Positions 1-9,599 of a DNA stretch of 64,000 nucleotides are shown here, piece after piece. The DNA is from Rhipidocladum racemiflorum. Taxonomy: Eukaryota; Streptophyta; Magnoliopsida; Poales; Poaceae. The notes below the pieces were generated by a model. The model was not told the origin of the DNA. It was given only the letters and a program-made list of their open reading frames with translations, and made no database searches. The stretch is from NCBI GenBank assembly GCA_036346355.1, contig CM070569.1, positions 41,022,276 through 41,086,275 on the forward strand, written 5' to 3'. The position numbers and the translations under genes were made by a program. Positions within the stretch are counted from its first letter, which is position 1. Every line of letters begins with the position of its first letter.

Positions 1-148
1 AGTCGACCGAGCTAGCTATGAGGAGTGATAATACTATGTTGTTTCTGTCTTAGCTGTGAGGAATCGGGTTTGCTTTTAAATTTCTACTCTCCACATTGGG
101 ACAAATATACAAATACTAACTATCTATACCATAGGATAGGAAATATGA

Positions 149-226
149 TTGGGTGAGTTGGTCAGTGCGACTGATTTAAGCATTTGGTGGTAGTAGAGGT
201 CATGGGTTCGAATCCCCTTCAGCCAC
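149..226 (+). other. degenerate tRNA-like or SINE-head sequence
   Basis: The stretch has a good RNA polymerase III B box (GGTTCGAATCC, about 205-215) and a weaker A-box-like part (GAGTTGGTCAGTG, about 155-167). The spacing and the long variable-arm-like middle resemble a class II tRNA such as tRNA-Leu. The 5' acceptor strand does not pair with the 3' part, and the anticodon stem is imperfect. It is followed by a T-rich tract. A functional tRNA is therefore unlikely; a tRNA-derived SINE head or tRNA relic fits better. Confidence 0.35.
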
Positions 227-239
227 AATTTTTTTCCTT

Positions 240-1007
240 TTTCTTTTTCATTTTTTCCATTTGATAGTTGTTCCTGTTAGTCAATGAAATGCTCAAGAAA
301 AAAGTTTACTTTGGAAATGATTTAGTGCTTGGCACCTTAATTTTATGTGTGTTCAACCTTTTATTTGGAAATGAAAAATAGTTCAAACCACTTTAGAAAA
401 TTTTGAATTTTTTTGTGAATGGTCCTAACACATCCATAATATTCCCATAAAATTTTCAAATGATAATCAATCTTGAGAAATTTTGAAAAATTCTGACAGT
501 GCAAACCGACAAATTGAACCGACCAAAAAATGGTCAAAAACACATAAAAAATTTTAGAAATGTTTTGTGGTTGATCTTGACCCTAAATACAATCAAATAC
601 AGTGCACAAAAAATCAAAATCCGGCAAAAACACCTAAGATCTCGCCCGAGATTCCCGAGATCTCGCCGAGAAATTCGAAATTTGAATTTTTTGGGATTTT
701 GAATCTCGGAGGGGTCGGAGATTTCGAATTTCGGTCCGAAATTTCAATCCTTGCCTCCACCTGTATTTTTGAGATTTAGTTCAAATTATGAAACATTTTA
801 ATAAAATACCTCTAATCTAAACACGGTAGTTGTTTTCATTCGATGGCCGAAGAACTATGTAGCCTCATCAGTATCTTGGAACTCGTGTGCCAAATCCCGA
901 GGAAAAGGTGACTAGAGATGACAAGCTTTATCTTTTGGCTCCATTCGTTCTCCTCCTTTGCATACATATTAACACTCTTACAAGTGCTGGCTTTGGAGCC
1001 CAACCGT
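240..1007. repeat. non-coding stretch with palindrome-rich core at about 630-760
   Basis: No gene was recognised. The core at about 630-760 is built from short palindromic words (CGAGATCTCG, GAAATTCGAAATTTGAATTTT, TTTCGGTCCGAAA) that recur in both orientations. This suggests an old inverted-repeat element. The short open frames here have no recognisable protein features. Confidence 0.35.
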
Positions 1008-1254
1008 GCCCCCGACGTGTCACCCCGGTTTTTCGCGAAAAGCCCACCCAGTTTCTTCAAAATGACGGTCGGGTCCTTGCGTGATTTTATGTGAGAGGAA
1101 AATATTTTTCCCGGTTCGCGTTTAAGTCCCTGGTTTGCCGTTTTACACGGAGGACCTCCCGTTAAGTATGAATCGCAGGCGAGCCCTTTCCTAATTTTTC
1201 AAAATAGCGAACAGGTCCAAAATTATAACAAATTGGTCCCCGCGCTTTACGTTC

Positions 1255-1813
1255 GGGTCCTTTCTCCGTTTTGTCTGAAAAAAAATGTTTTCGTGGTCCG
1301 TTTTTTCTCCAAAGCATGCGAAAAATATTTTCGGTGGCCGTTTTTCCAAAATAAAAAATGGAAGATCGTTTCCTTTCTCCTTTTTGCCTGGAAAAAATGT
1401 TTTCGTGATCCGTTTTTCCTCCGAAGCATGGGGAAATTTTTTTCGGTGGCTATCCCCCCACCAAAAAAAAATGAGAGACCGTTTCCTTTCTCCGTTTTGC
1501 CCGAAAAAAAAATTTTCGTTATCCGTTTTTCCTCCGGAGCATGGGAAAAATGTTTTTATTGGCCGTTTTTCTAAAAAAAGTAGAAAACCGTTTCCTTTCT
1601 CCGTTTTGCCCGGAAAAATTATTTTCGTGATCCGTTTTTCCACCGGAGCATGGGGAAAATGTTTTTGGTGGCTATTTTCCCAAAAAAAAAATATGGGAGG
1701 CCGTTTCCTTTCTACGTTTTGCCTGAAAAAAAATATTTTCGTAATCCGTTTTTTCTCCGAAGCATGGGAAAAATGTTTTCGTTGGCCGTTTTCCCCCCAA
1801 AAAATGGAGATTC
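1255..1813. repeat. left-arm tandem array, five units of about 110 bp
   Basis: Five head-to-tail units start near 1261, 1368, 1481, 1590 and 1703. Each begins with a TTTC-TTTCTCCGTTTTG block, followed by TTTTCGTGATCCGTTTTTCCTCC, GAGCATGGG and TGGCCGTTTTTC. Open frames on both strands here simply read the repeat and show no protein features. Confidence 0.8.
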
Positions 1814-2221
1814 GTTTTCCGTCCGTCGTTTCTCCATTTTTACCTGTTTCCCCTCATTTTTCACGGGAAAATAAACGCACAGGGTGTTAAACTCGGCATC
1901 TAAAATTCCTTTTGCGGCTCGATCTCTAATATTTTTTAAGGCATGTATTATTGCCCATTGACCACATAGGGTGTTAGACTCGGCGTCTATAGCTTTTTGT
2001 TGTGGTTTGGGATCTAATATTTCTCGGAGCATGTAGTATTCTTTTTTTCCCAAAAAAATGGCCGTTGTTTCGCTGGTTCATCCACGGTTCTTACCTAGCG
2101 TCTTTTTTCCAAGAAATACCCAAGCGAACAAAAAAAAACTCGGATATTCCTGCCTTTTTTTAGAGATAAAAACTTAGATCAAATTTCACATGGCGCGGCG
2201 AAGCGCGCAGCTCTCACTAAT

Positions 2222-2283
2222 ACATTACATGAAAGGAGGAACTTCCTTTGCATACACACATTACATGAAAGGAGGAACTCCCT
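2222..2283. repeat. short direct repeat in foldback centre
   Basis: The word ACATTACATGAAAGGAGGAAC occurs twice, starting at about 2223 and 2258, separated by a few bases. Confidence 0.7.
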
Positions 2284-2421
2284 GTGTAGGCCCGGCCATG
2301 GATGTCTATGCATGCCTGTCGTTTCACGGGCCTATTGATTCCATAAACGTCGGCTAACGCCATATGTTGCTCCAAGTGATCATAATTCATAAGTAGATAT
2401 GCAGCAGAATATTTAGGGATA

Positions 2422-2766
2422 ACTAGGAAATTAAGCGCGGCGGCACGCCGCGCACGTGAACGAAAAAAAAATATTTTTAATACAAAAAAAACCGAGAAAA
2501 TATTTTCGTAGAAAAAGCGGACCACGAGAACACTTTAAAATTTTTTTTCCATGCTCCGAAGGAAAAACGGACTACAAAAACTTTTTTTTCGGGTAAAACG
2601 GAGAAACGAAAACATTTTTCCATGCTCGAAGGAAAAGCGGACCACGAAAATATTTTTGTTTTTTAGGAAAAGCGGAGAAGCGAAAATATTTTTTCCATAC
2701 TCGGAGGAAAAGCGGACCACAAAACTTTTTCGTTCACGTGCGGCGTCTTGCGCTAATTTCCTAGTA
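2422..2766. mobile_element. small inner inverted-repeat module nested in the right arm
   Basis: The ends are imperfect inverted repeats: AACTAGGAAATTA, then a GCGC/CGGC block, then CACGTGAACG (2422-2472) is mirrored at about 2728-2766. Between them lies a second copy of the host array (about 2490-2732), nearly identical to 2831-3075. So the module either carries a captured piece of the surrounding element or marks an internal duplication. Confidence 0.55.
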
Positions 2767-2823
2767 TAACATATGAGAAGTTAGACACTCCGATCATTTG
2801 AAACACATAATCTTTTAGAAATT

Positions 2824-3375
2824 TGCATTAAAAACCGAGAAAATGTTTTCGTAGAAAAAACGGACCACGAGAACACTTTAAAAAAAAATTTTCCATGCTC
2901 CGAAGGAAAAACGGACTACAAAACATTTTGGGTAAAAGCGGAGAAGCGAAAACATTTTTCCATGCTCGAAGGAAAAGCGGACCACGAAAACATTTTTGTT
3001 TTTTAGGAAAAAGCGGAGAAGCGAAAATATTTTTCCATACTCCGGAGGAAAAGCGGACCACAAAACTTTTTCGTTTTTTAGGAAAAGCGGAGAAGCGAAA
3101 ACATTTTTGCATGCTCCGTAGGAAAAGCGGACCACAAAAACATTTTTAGGGCAAAGCGGAGAAGCGAAAACATTTTTTCCATGCTCGGAGGAAAAGCGGA
3201 CCACAAAAACTTTTTCGGTTTTTATAGGAAAACGGCCAGCGAAAATATTTTTCCATGCTCGGAGGGAAAGCGGACCACAAAAACATTTTTTCGGGCAAAG
3301 CGGAGAAAGCGAAAACATTTTTCAATGCTCGGAGGAAAAAGCGGATCACAAAAACATTTTTTTGGGGCAAAGCGG
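2824..3375. repeat. right-arm tandem array, units of about 75 bp
   Basis: Units contain CCATGCTC-GAGGAAAAGCGGACCAC, AAAACATTTTT and AAAGCGGAGAAGCGAAAA. They are the reverse complement of the core of the left-arm units but lack its extra ~38-bp part. About seven units can be followed. Confidence 0.75.
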
Positions 3376-3805
3376 AGAAAGGACACGAGCGAAAGTGTAC
3401 GGACCTATTTGTTATGATTTTGGACACATTTCGCTATTTTGAAAAACTATAAAAGGGCTCGTTTACGATTCGTATTTAACGGGAGGTTCTTTATGTAAAA
3501 CGGCGAAGGAGGGACCTAAACGCGAACCGAGGAAAAAATCTCCCTCTCACAAAAAATTGCAAAGGACCTATCCGTAATTTCAAGAACTGGAGGGGTTTTT
3601 TTGCAAAAAGAGGAGAGAGGGGGGGTGGGACGCGTGGCCTTCTCTCTGCGTGCGCTTTCTCCGATCCTTATATCCGGTAGGATTCTTTATATACCAGTAA
3701 AATACTTAGGCACTAAAAGTTAATCTCATCTTTTTTTATATGTTATTCATTGTGTCATGTATTTCCTAATTCAAATAGTATATGAGGAATTAATCCAAAT
3801 ACTTA

Positions 3806-4060
3806 CTCCCTCCTGTCATAGATAGTTATCGTTTTGGATATCGACAGTCTTTAAAACAGAACTTTACCATTAATATCTATTATAATATATTTATAAAACC
3901 TAATAAAATTATAATAGTATGAAAGTACCGTTTGAGACAAATCTACAAATAAAATTTTTATTTATCCAATTTAAATATTTAAAAATATATTGATAGTCAA
4001 AGTTTTGAAAGTTTGGTTATTCTTATATTCAAAATGACAAATATTTGTGACTGGAGGAAG
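3806..4060. mobile_element. Stowaway-like MITE (Tc1/mariner type), 255 bp
   Basis: It starts CTCCCTCCTGTCATAGA and ends with the imperfect inverted complement (TGTGACTGGAGGAAG), flanked on both sides by the dinucleotide TA (3804-3805 and 4061-4062). The body is AT-rich and non-coding. CTCCCTCC ends and a TA target duplication are typical of grass Stowaway elements. Confidence 0.7.
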
Positions 4061-4063
4061 TAT

Positions 4064-5900
4064 ATGAGATCAGGGCTCACCTTTTCTTTTTTAGAGAGAA
4101 AATAGCCTCTACTCCGGTACCGATTTTCGTTGAAAATCGCCAAAAATTGCATAGTTCCATTCTGTCATTTCATTCTTAATTATTATTAACACACTTAAGT
4201 TTTGCTACAACGACACTACTTATTTTTATGAATTGTTTATTTTTATTTTATGAATTCAAGAAGCTAATATTATTTAGATTAATAAAATTAGACAATAGTC
4301 ACTAGGAAGTTAATCATGTGTGTTTAGTATTTAACTTTAAATGGACTGAAATGAAACTTATAAAGTTCGCTTATGAAAGCTATGCATTGGTAAACCTAAG
4401 TGAATACAAGGCACTAACAATCAACAACTAATGTGTGCAAGGCTTAAGCTTAAGTTACTAGTTATTGGGCATAAGTTTATGAATTTAGGGAGGTGCTGGT
4501 GACAACAATATTTTAATAACTAATTTCTTATTATTTAAGTGCATGCATTTGTATTATGGATTTTAGGGTTTGTGTTACGCATGGCTATGCTTTCGATAGG
4601 GTTCAAATAAAAAGCATGTTATATTAGAATTATTTCTACATAAAAGGATAGTTTAGCCTTAGGGGTATTCTTAGTTTTGTTCTGCAAGTATTAGTGTTTA
4701 TTTGGGATGTTCTAATCCTTTTCTAACCTTATTTACGTTTAAGTTTACATTATAAACGACTAGACTTCATTTTAGGTTTGCGACTGCAATTTACATAGAT
4801 ATGTAATCATTTTATAGTATTACCAGGTCTTGATCCTAGAAGTGTCTTGAAACTGGTTTTACACATTTTAGCTTTTATTTATGAAAGTTATTAGTGTTTT
4901 AGTTTTCATGTATATAGAAAATGATATCTATTATATGGAGCATATATTGACTAAAGGCTAACTATACACTATGTCTAAAATTTAATTTACAAATGATAAC
5001 CAATATAGACTAGGGTCAAGTCTAATCATCCTTGTAGTATTAAATGGTCATGTCCTATATATTATCATATCATGTTTATATGCTTTACTACATATGTATA
5101 TCTTAACTATATTCTAAGTACCAGTGTTATAGCACGATCAATTACTAACTTAGTTCAAACTTAATCAGTTATGAAATGTTCTTACATGTCTAGGTATCTT
5201 ATGATTCTAATAGGGTTTGGGAATTTGTTTCATCAAAATTTAAATTTATATGTGCAAGTTATAGCTATTTGGGTTCCTATGCATTGAATAATGATCTATT
5301 CATGAATTTAATTCAAACAAGGTTCAAATTAATTTTTTTTGTATATTTACAATACTCATGACCTTAGGAACATTTTAAAATTTATTTCATAAATTAAGGA
5401 GTTATAGTTTAAAGTAACTATATCAGGGTTTTGAATATAATAGGACATAAAGCAACATAGAAAGTAGCATATAAAAGTTCAATGGTTTACCCTAAGTATT
5501 TTTGCAAAATAAGGTTGTTCACTGTCTAATTAACATAGAGAAATTGGTTGCACATTACTTGGACTTTATTTGAGCAAGTTATATCATTTTGAATATTTAA
5601 CATATTGAAATCAATACTAAATGGAAAAGATACAAACTAAGTTAAAATTTAAATATTTTTTGCATATTCGGGTTCCTAATGACATAAGGATTACATTAAA
5701 GTTTGTCTCGCTCAATTTGGAGTTCATTTGCATAAGATTTATATTAAGTACATTTTGAACCTTCTCTTTAAATTTGAAATTCAAATTTGTATAATGGTCA
5801 AACTTAAATTTTTTTTTTATCTATTATGAATCTACAGGATTTAAGTCAAATTTAAAAACTTGTTTGGTTAGATTTGGATTTATAACGCAAAAGATATGAA
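4064..5900. other. AT-rich stretch without genes
   Basis: No open frame of note. From about 5180 a loosely repeated motif (TTTGAGCAAGTTATA-like, near 5262, 5390, 5570, 5735 and 5885) recurs roughly every 150 bases. A similar motif with a GGAGTT core occurs in the AT-rich parts of the long LTRs at 40.45 and 15.0 kb, so this may be the first half of the LTR that ends at 7311. Confidence 0.35.
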
Positions 5901-7311
5901 TTTTTGTATTCTTAGCGTTTTAAAATATACCATAAATGGAAAGTGTGTTTTCAAGCTTTAAAAGCGTACTGCCATTTTTGGCATGCCCTTGAATGATGCA
6001 CTGTCTGGTGGGACCATGGCGGTAGTGGCGTAGCTCGGCTCTACGGTTGACAAGCCGGCCCCACCTGCCATAGAGCTGGAGTAGGGGAGCTCGGCCGGAG
6101 GAGGCTCTAGTGGTGAGGGAGAATGGGAGCCAGTCGGTTGGCGGGTGGGAGAGCAGTAGGAGGAGGTGGTATATCAGGGGAAGAGCTCGATTGGACTTCA
6201 ACGGCTACTGGATAGGGCCCATGGTGATGGCGAGCGGTAGCCAAGGAGGGTGAACGGCGCGCGATGGAGGGAAGCCAAACTTGGCAGGACAGCGAGCCGG
6301 GAAGCTGGAGGGAGTCGAAGTGAACTCAACGGAGTGCTCGGCCGGCAGCATGGTTGCCCACAGTGATGGCGTGATGAAGCCAAGCGGCGGTGGCAGAAGG
6401 TGAATGCGGTGGTGACTCCATGGCGGGGAAGAGTTCAATCGAGTTATGGAATGGGTTCGAAAGATCAGATCAAGGAGGTGCTCCAATCCCAATCAATTGA
6501 AGAGTAATTGACAGGATAGGCTTAATTTGGTTTTCCACCTTTCTTGGAGTTCCTAAATCATGGCAGCAAAGAAGGCGAGCGAAGCTCAGCTTGCGTAAGG
6601 GGCTTTGGGAATGGATGGGGTATGAAGCAAGGAGAGTTCGGCTGGCTCTTATAGGTGCGAAATGGCGGTGCAACACAAAGGTGTGAAGGGGAAGGCTAGA
6701 GGCAGGTGGTTTTGCGGCTTGGAGTGAAGCAGAATAGAGAAGCGAGGAGAAGCAAAGGCGGCAGGTGGTGCTTGTTTGCTCTGGTTCTCTCAAGAAGAAG
6801 GGAGGCAATCAAGTCTTGTGGCGTTTGACTGGGAAGAAGACAACACAAGGAAGATGTAGTGGTTGCCGGTTCTCTGATTTGGTCATGCAAAAGGAAGGAG
6901 GAAGTTTCGGCTGAGTTCCAGAGCAGAGAAGAAGGAGAGGATGACTGGCTTGCGGGAATGAGTGAAAAAATGGGCCCAACTGGAAGTGGCTAAGAGTATG
7001 CCGGTTCACTTCATGCAGACGGTGAAGTCAAATGCAATGCATTCTCCTCAGGACAACATGATGTCGAGCAAAAATTCTCTTCCTTAATTGTACTTAATAA
7101 TTGTGTCCTAAGATTTTTATATGTTTTTACTATTGATATATTTTTACTATCTTACTCTTCTACTTTTTATCTTTTTACCATTTTAATTTAAATAATTTTA
7201 TTTTTTTAAGAAAAGCTCTAAAAAGATTAATATATTCAGAAAATTCAAGTTTAAAGCAAATGCACACTTAATATTTTTATTTTCGTATTGTCTGAATTTT
7301 GGGATGTTACA
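5900..7311. repeat. LTR-like sequence ending GGGATGTTACA, left end not located
   Basis: A GC-rich block (6000-7000) is followed by an AT-rich block and the terminus GGGATGTTACA at 7301-7311. The same order and ending are seen in the solo LTR at 38707-42072. It ends abruptly against a decayed gypsy integrase reading frame. Minus-strand open frames at 5920-7009 are low-complexity Pro/Leu/Ser-rich and look like chance frames in GC-rich LTR DNA. Confidence 0.5.
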
Positions 7312-7318
7312 AATTTTT

Positions 7319-8275
7319 TGCTGGCCCACTGCTCTACAAAATGTTATGCACCTTGTAAAGACTTGTGAGCAATGTCAATTTTTTATGCTCGATAAGTACA
7401 TCAACTCTCTAATCAATTGCAAATAATACCTTTGTCATGGCCATTTTTGACATGTGGCATTGATATAGTAGGCCCATTACCTAAAACAACTAGTGGATAT
7501 AAATTTCTATGTGTTGCTATTAATATTTTCACAAAATGGATAGAAGCTGAACCCGTAATTTCAATTACGGCTCAAGCTGTGAAAAAATTCTTTGTGAAAA
7601 AATATAGTCACTAGATTTAGAGTTCCTAGTAGACTAATTTTTTTATAATGGATCACAATTTATTAATGGTCTATTTCAAGATTTCTGTGATGGAATAGAC
7701 ATAAATATTTGTTATGTTTTTGTTGCTTATCCGCAAAGTAATGGAGCAGTAGAATATGTAAATTGCCAAATCATGCAAGGTATGAAAAAAATGAGTGCTT
7801 GGTCATTTAAGAACACGCTAGGGGGCTTGGGTAGATGATCTCTACTCAGTGCTTTGAGCCATATGCACGATGACCAGTAGAACTACAGGAGAAACACTTT
7901 CTCATTGGTCTACGGTGCAGAAGCTATTCTGCCCAGTGAAATCCATTTAGGTTCTACACAAATAGCCAATGCGAAGATGACATTAATCTCTTAAAAGAAA
8001 AGCGAGATCGGGCAATTATTAGGTCGGTAGCCTACTTATAAGGTTTGAGAAGATACTACAATAAAAGAGTTCGATCACAAACATTTAATGTGGGAGACTT
8101 GGTTCTAAAGCGCTTTCAGAACTAGTCTAACTTAAATAAGTTATCTTACAAATGGGAAGATCTCTTTACTATAGTTTCAATTATATGACCTAGTTCTGTT
8201 CAGCTTGCTATGGAATATGGCCAAATTCTTTCCAACAATTGGAATATTCAACATCTTCGTTGGTTTTTTGTGTAA
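7319..8275 (+). pseudogene. Ty3/gypsy integrase remnant (Tat-like)
   Basis: Translation across all three forward frames gives recognisable integrase pieces in the right order. Near 7320-7400 is the zinc-finger end (HLVKTCEQCQFF). At 7417-7614 the first part of the catalytic core is open for 65 codons (WPFLTCGIDIVGPLPK, then FTKWIEAEPV). At 7620-7810 the second and third acidic regions survive in broken form (YPQSNGAVEYVNCQIMQGMK). At 7890-7950 comes SLVYGAEAILPSEI, and at 8050-8270 the C-terminal region (FNVGDLVLKR). Many stops and frameshifts make it non-functional. The style is that of Tat-lineage elements, not the Tekay-type integrase at 17-18 kb. RT and RNase H expected upstream are not visible because an LTR adjoins at 7311. 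Confidence 0.8.
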
Positions 8276-8465
8276 ATTTTTTTTACATCCATGTATTAAA
8301 TTCACATTTTATAAATTATGTCTTCTTGGTGTTATATCAAAACTATTTCTTGTTTTGATTTTATTCTAAGGAATCATGAAAAATCTCATCCCACCAAGAA
8401 TTCTCTACATCAATATACAAGGTTGATGGTCGGGTTGTGAGATGACTTATAATATAGATGCAGGA

Positions 8466-9590
8466 TCGAAGTATACGAATATAACAATTAGAGGGGGGTG
8501 AATGATTGTGCGGAAGTTAAAACCAAATTCTTGATCTACTAAAAGTTCACCCCAAAACGGAACCAAATAACTGCCTCATATTCGACAAAAACAGATTGAT
8601 AGAGGTTCGGTAAAACGTGAATTCCTGGAGATCCAACCGTTAGATTGATCTTAAATTTGAACATAAGAAATTATATTACAATACAAATTGAACCCAAAAA
8701 GAATCAGCTCGATTGGACTTACGGATCAAAAGTTATGAACCTCGCAAGCTTGCTGTGATAGAATATGACGAGAATTGATCTAACCAAAACTTCAAGATTA
8801 AACAAGATCTTCAAAAGATTAATCAACTAGACTTTGAGAAACTCTAAATTAATACCCTAGAAATGTTTTTGATGGATCAAATCAAAATGAAACTCAAAGA
8901 ACAAAAACCAATCTAGAATTAGAACAAGCATGCAAACATGAACCAAAACAGGAAACATTGTAGCACGCAAGGATCTAGAAGAATTGATCTTTATTTCTTT
9001 TTGTCTAAAGTACTCGAATCAAAAGAATACAAACCCTAAAGCTCTAACTGATGCCCTTCAACAGGAGACAATCCCTCCTATTTAAAGGAGCAAAACACAA
9101 GGAGTCCTGAATACAATTCCTACTCCTAATCCTAGAAGGAGTATGTATTCAACACAAATCCACTTGGCCCAACCTGGCCGAGTACAAACCTTGCACGCGT
9201 ATGGCAACCATGCCATACTCACGTGACTAACAACTCTGCACGCGTATGGCCCATTTGCCATACTCACGTGACTAACCATTCTTCATGTGCACCATTCTCT
9301 TAGCCCGAACGTCCCGCATGACATCCTTGACCACCACGACCTCAGTTCCTCTTGAACCTAGTCCCGAACCTCAGTTCCTCCATGAACCTAGTTCTGGTCC
9401 CATCAACGACCACATTCGCACTTGAGCAATACCTGCACATGAACAAATAAGAAACGAATCCGAGCACAAGTTCACAACTTGACTCAAAGTCAATCCATGC
9501 AATCACTCACACGAGTATTGCATAAAGTCCACTTCAAAACAAGCATCATGAAATTCTCACGAATTTCATAATCTCAAATTCAAACCCCGG
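8466..9590 (-). repeat. LTR-type non-coding repeat, probably minus orientation
   Basis: It opens with the motif TTAGAGGGGGGTGAATGATTG, close to the opening of the repeat at 42078 (CTAGAGGGGGGGTGAATAGG). Read on the minus strand, a TATA-like CTCCTTTAAATAGGAGG lies at about 9076-9092. No coding capacity is seen. I infer an LTR or LTR-adjacent region of a retroelement; the boundaries are approximate. Confidence 0.4.
9193..9275. repeat. two direct copies of a 38-bp unit
   Basis: GCACGCGTATGGC, a short variable part and GCCATACTCACGTGACTAAC occur at 9193-9231 and again at 9238-9275. Each unit is itself partly palindromic (GTATGGC/GCCATAC). Confidence 0.85.
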
Positions 9591-9599
9591 CATCTAGTA

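Larger units (their letters stand above)
1008..3640. mobile_element. large foldback element with tandem-array arms
   Basis: The outer ~260 bases at the two ends are inverted copies. Positions 1040-1262 match the reverse complement of 3376-3600 closely; shared landmarks include CGGTTCGCGTTTA, GCCGTTTTACA and CCTCCCGTTAA. Inside these ends each arm carries a tandem array (about 1255-1813 on the left, 2824-3375 on the right), and the two arrays are again inverted relative to each other. The middle (about 1815-2480) is not repetitive in this way. No transposase is visible, so the element would be non-autonomous. The exact ends and the target duplication were not determined. It resembles foldback or long-TIR Mutator-like elements in form, but I do not recognise the family. 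Confidence 0.75.

Noticed and set aside
149..226. Functional tRNA gene
   Set aside because: The B box is good, but the acceptor strands do not pair and the anticodon stem is imperfect; kept only as a tRNA-like relic.
1191..3427. Many Phe/Lys/Arg-rich open frames on both strands
   Set aside because: They are translations of the foldback tandem arrays, overlap on both strands, and contain no domain.
5920..7009. Overlapping minus-strand frames of 60-112 codons
   Set aside because: Low-complexity Pro/Ser/Leu-rich translation of a GC-rich LTR block, with no start context or splice structure.
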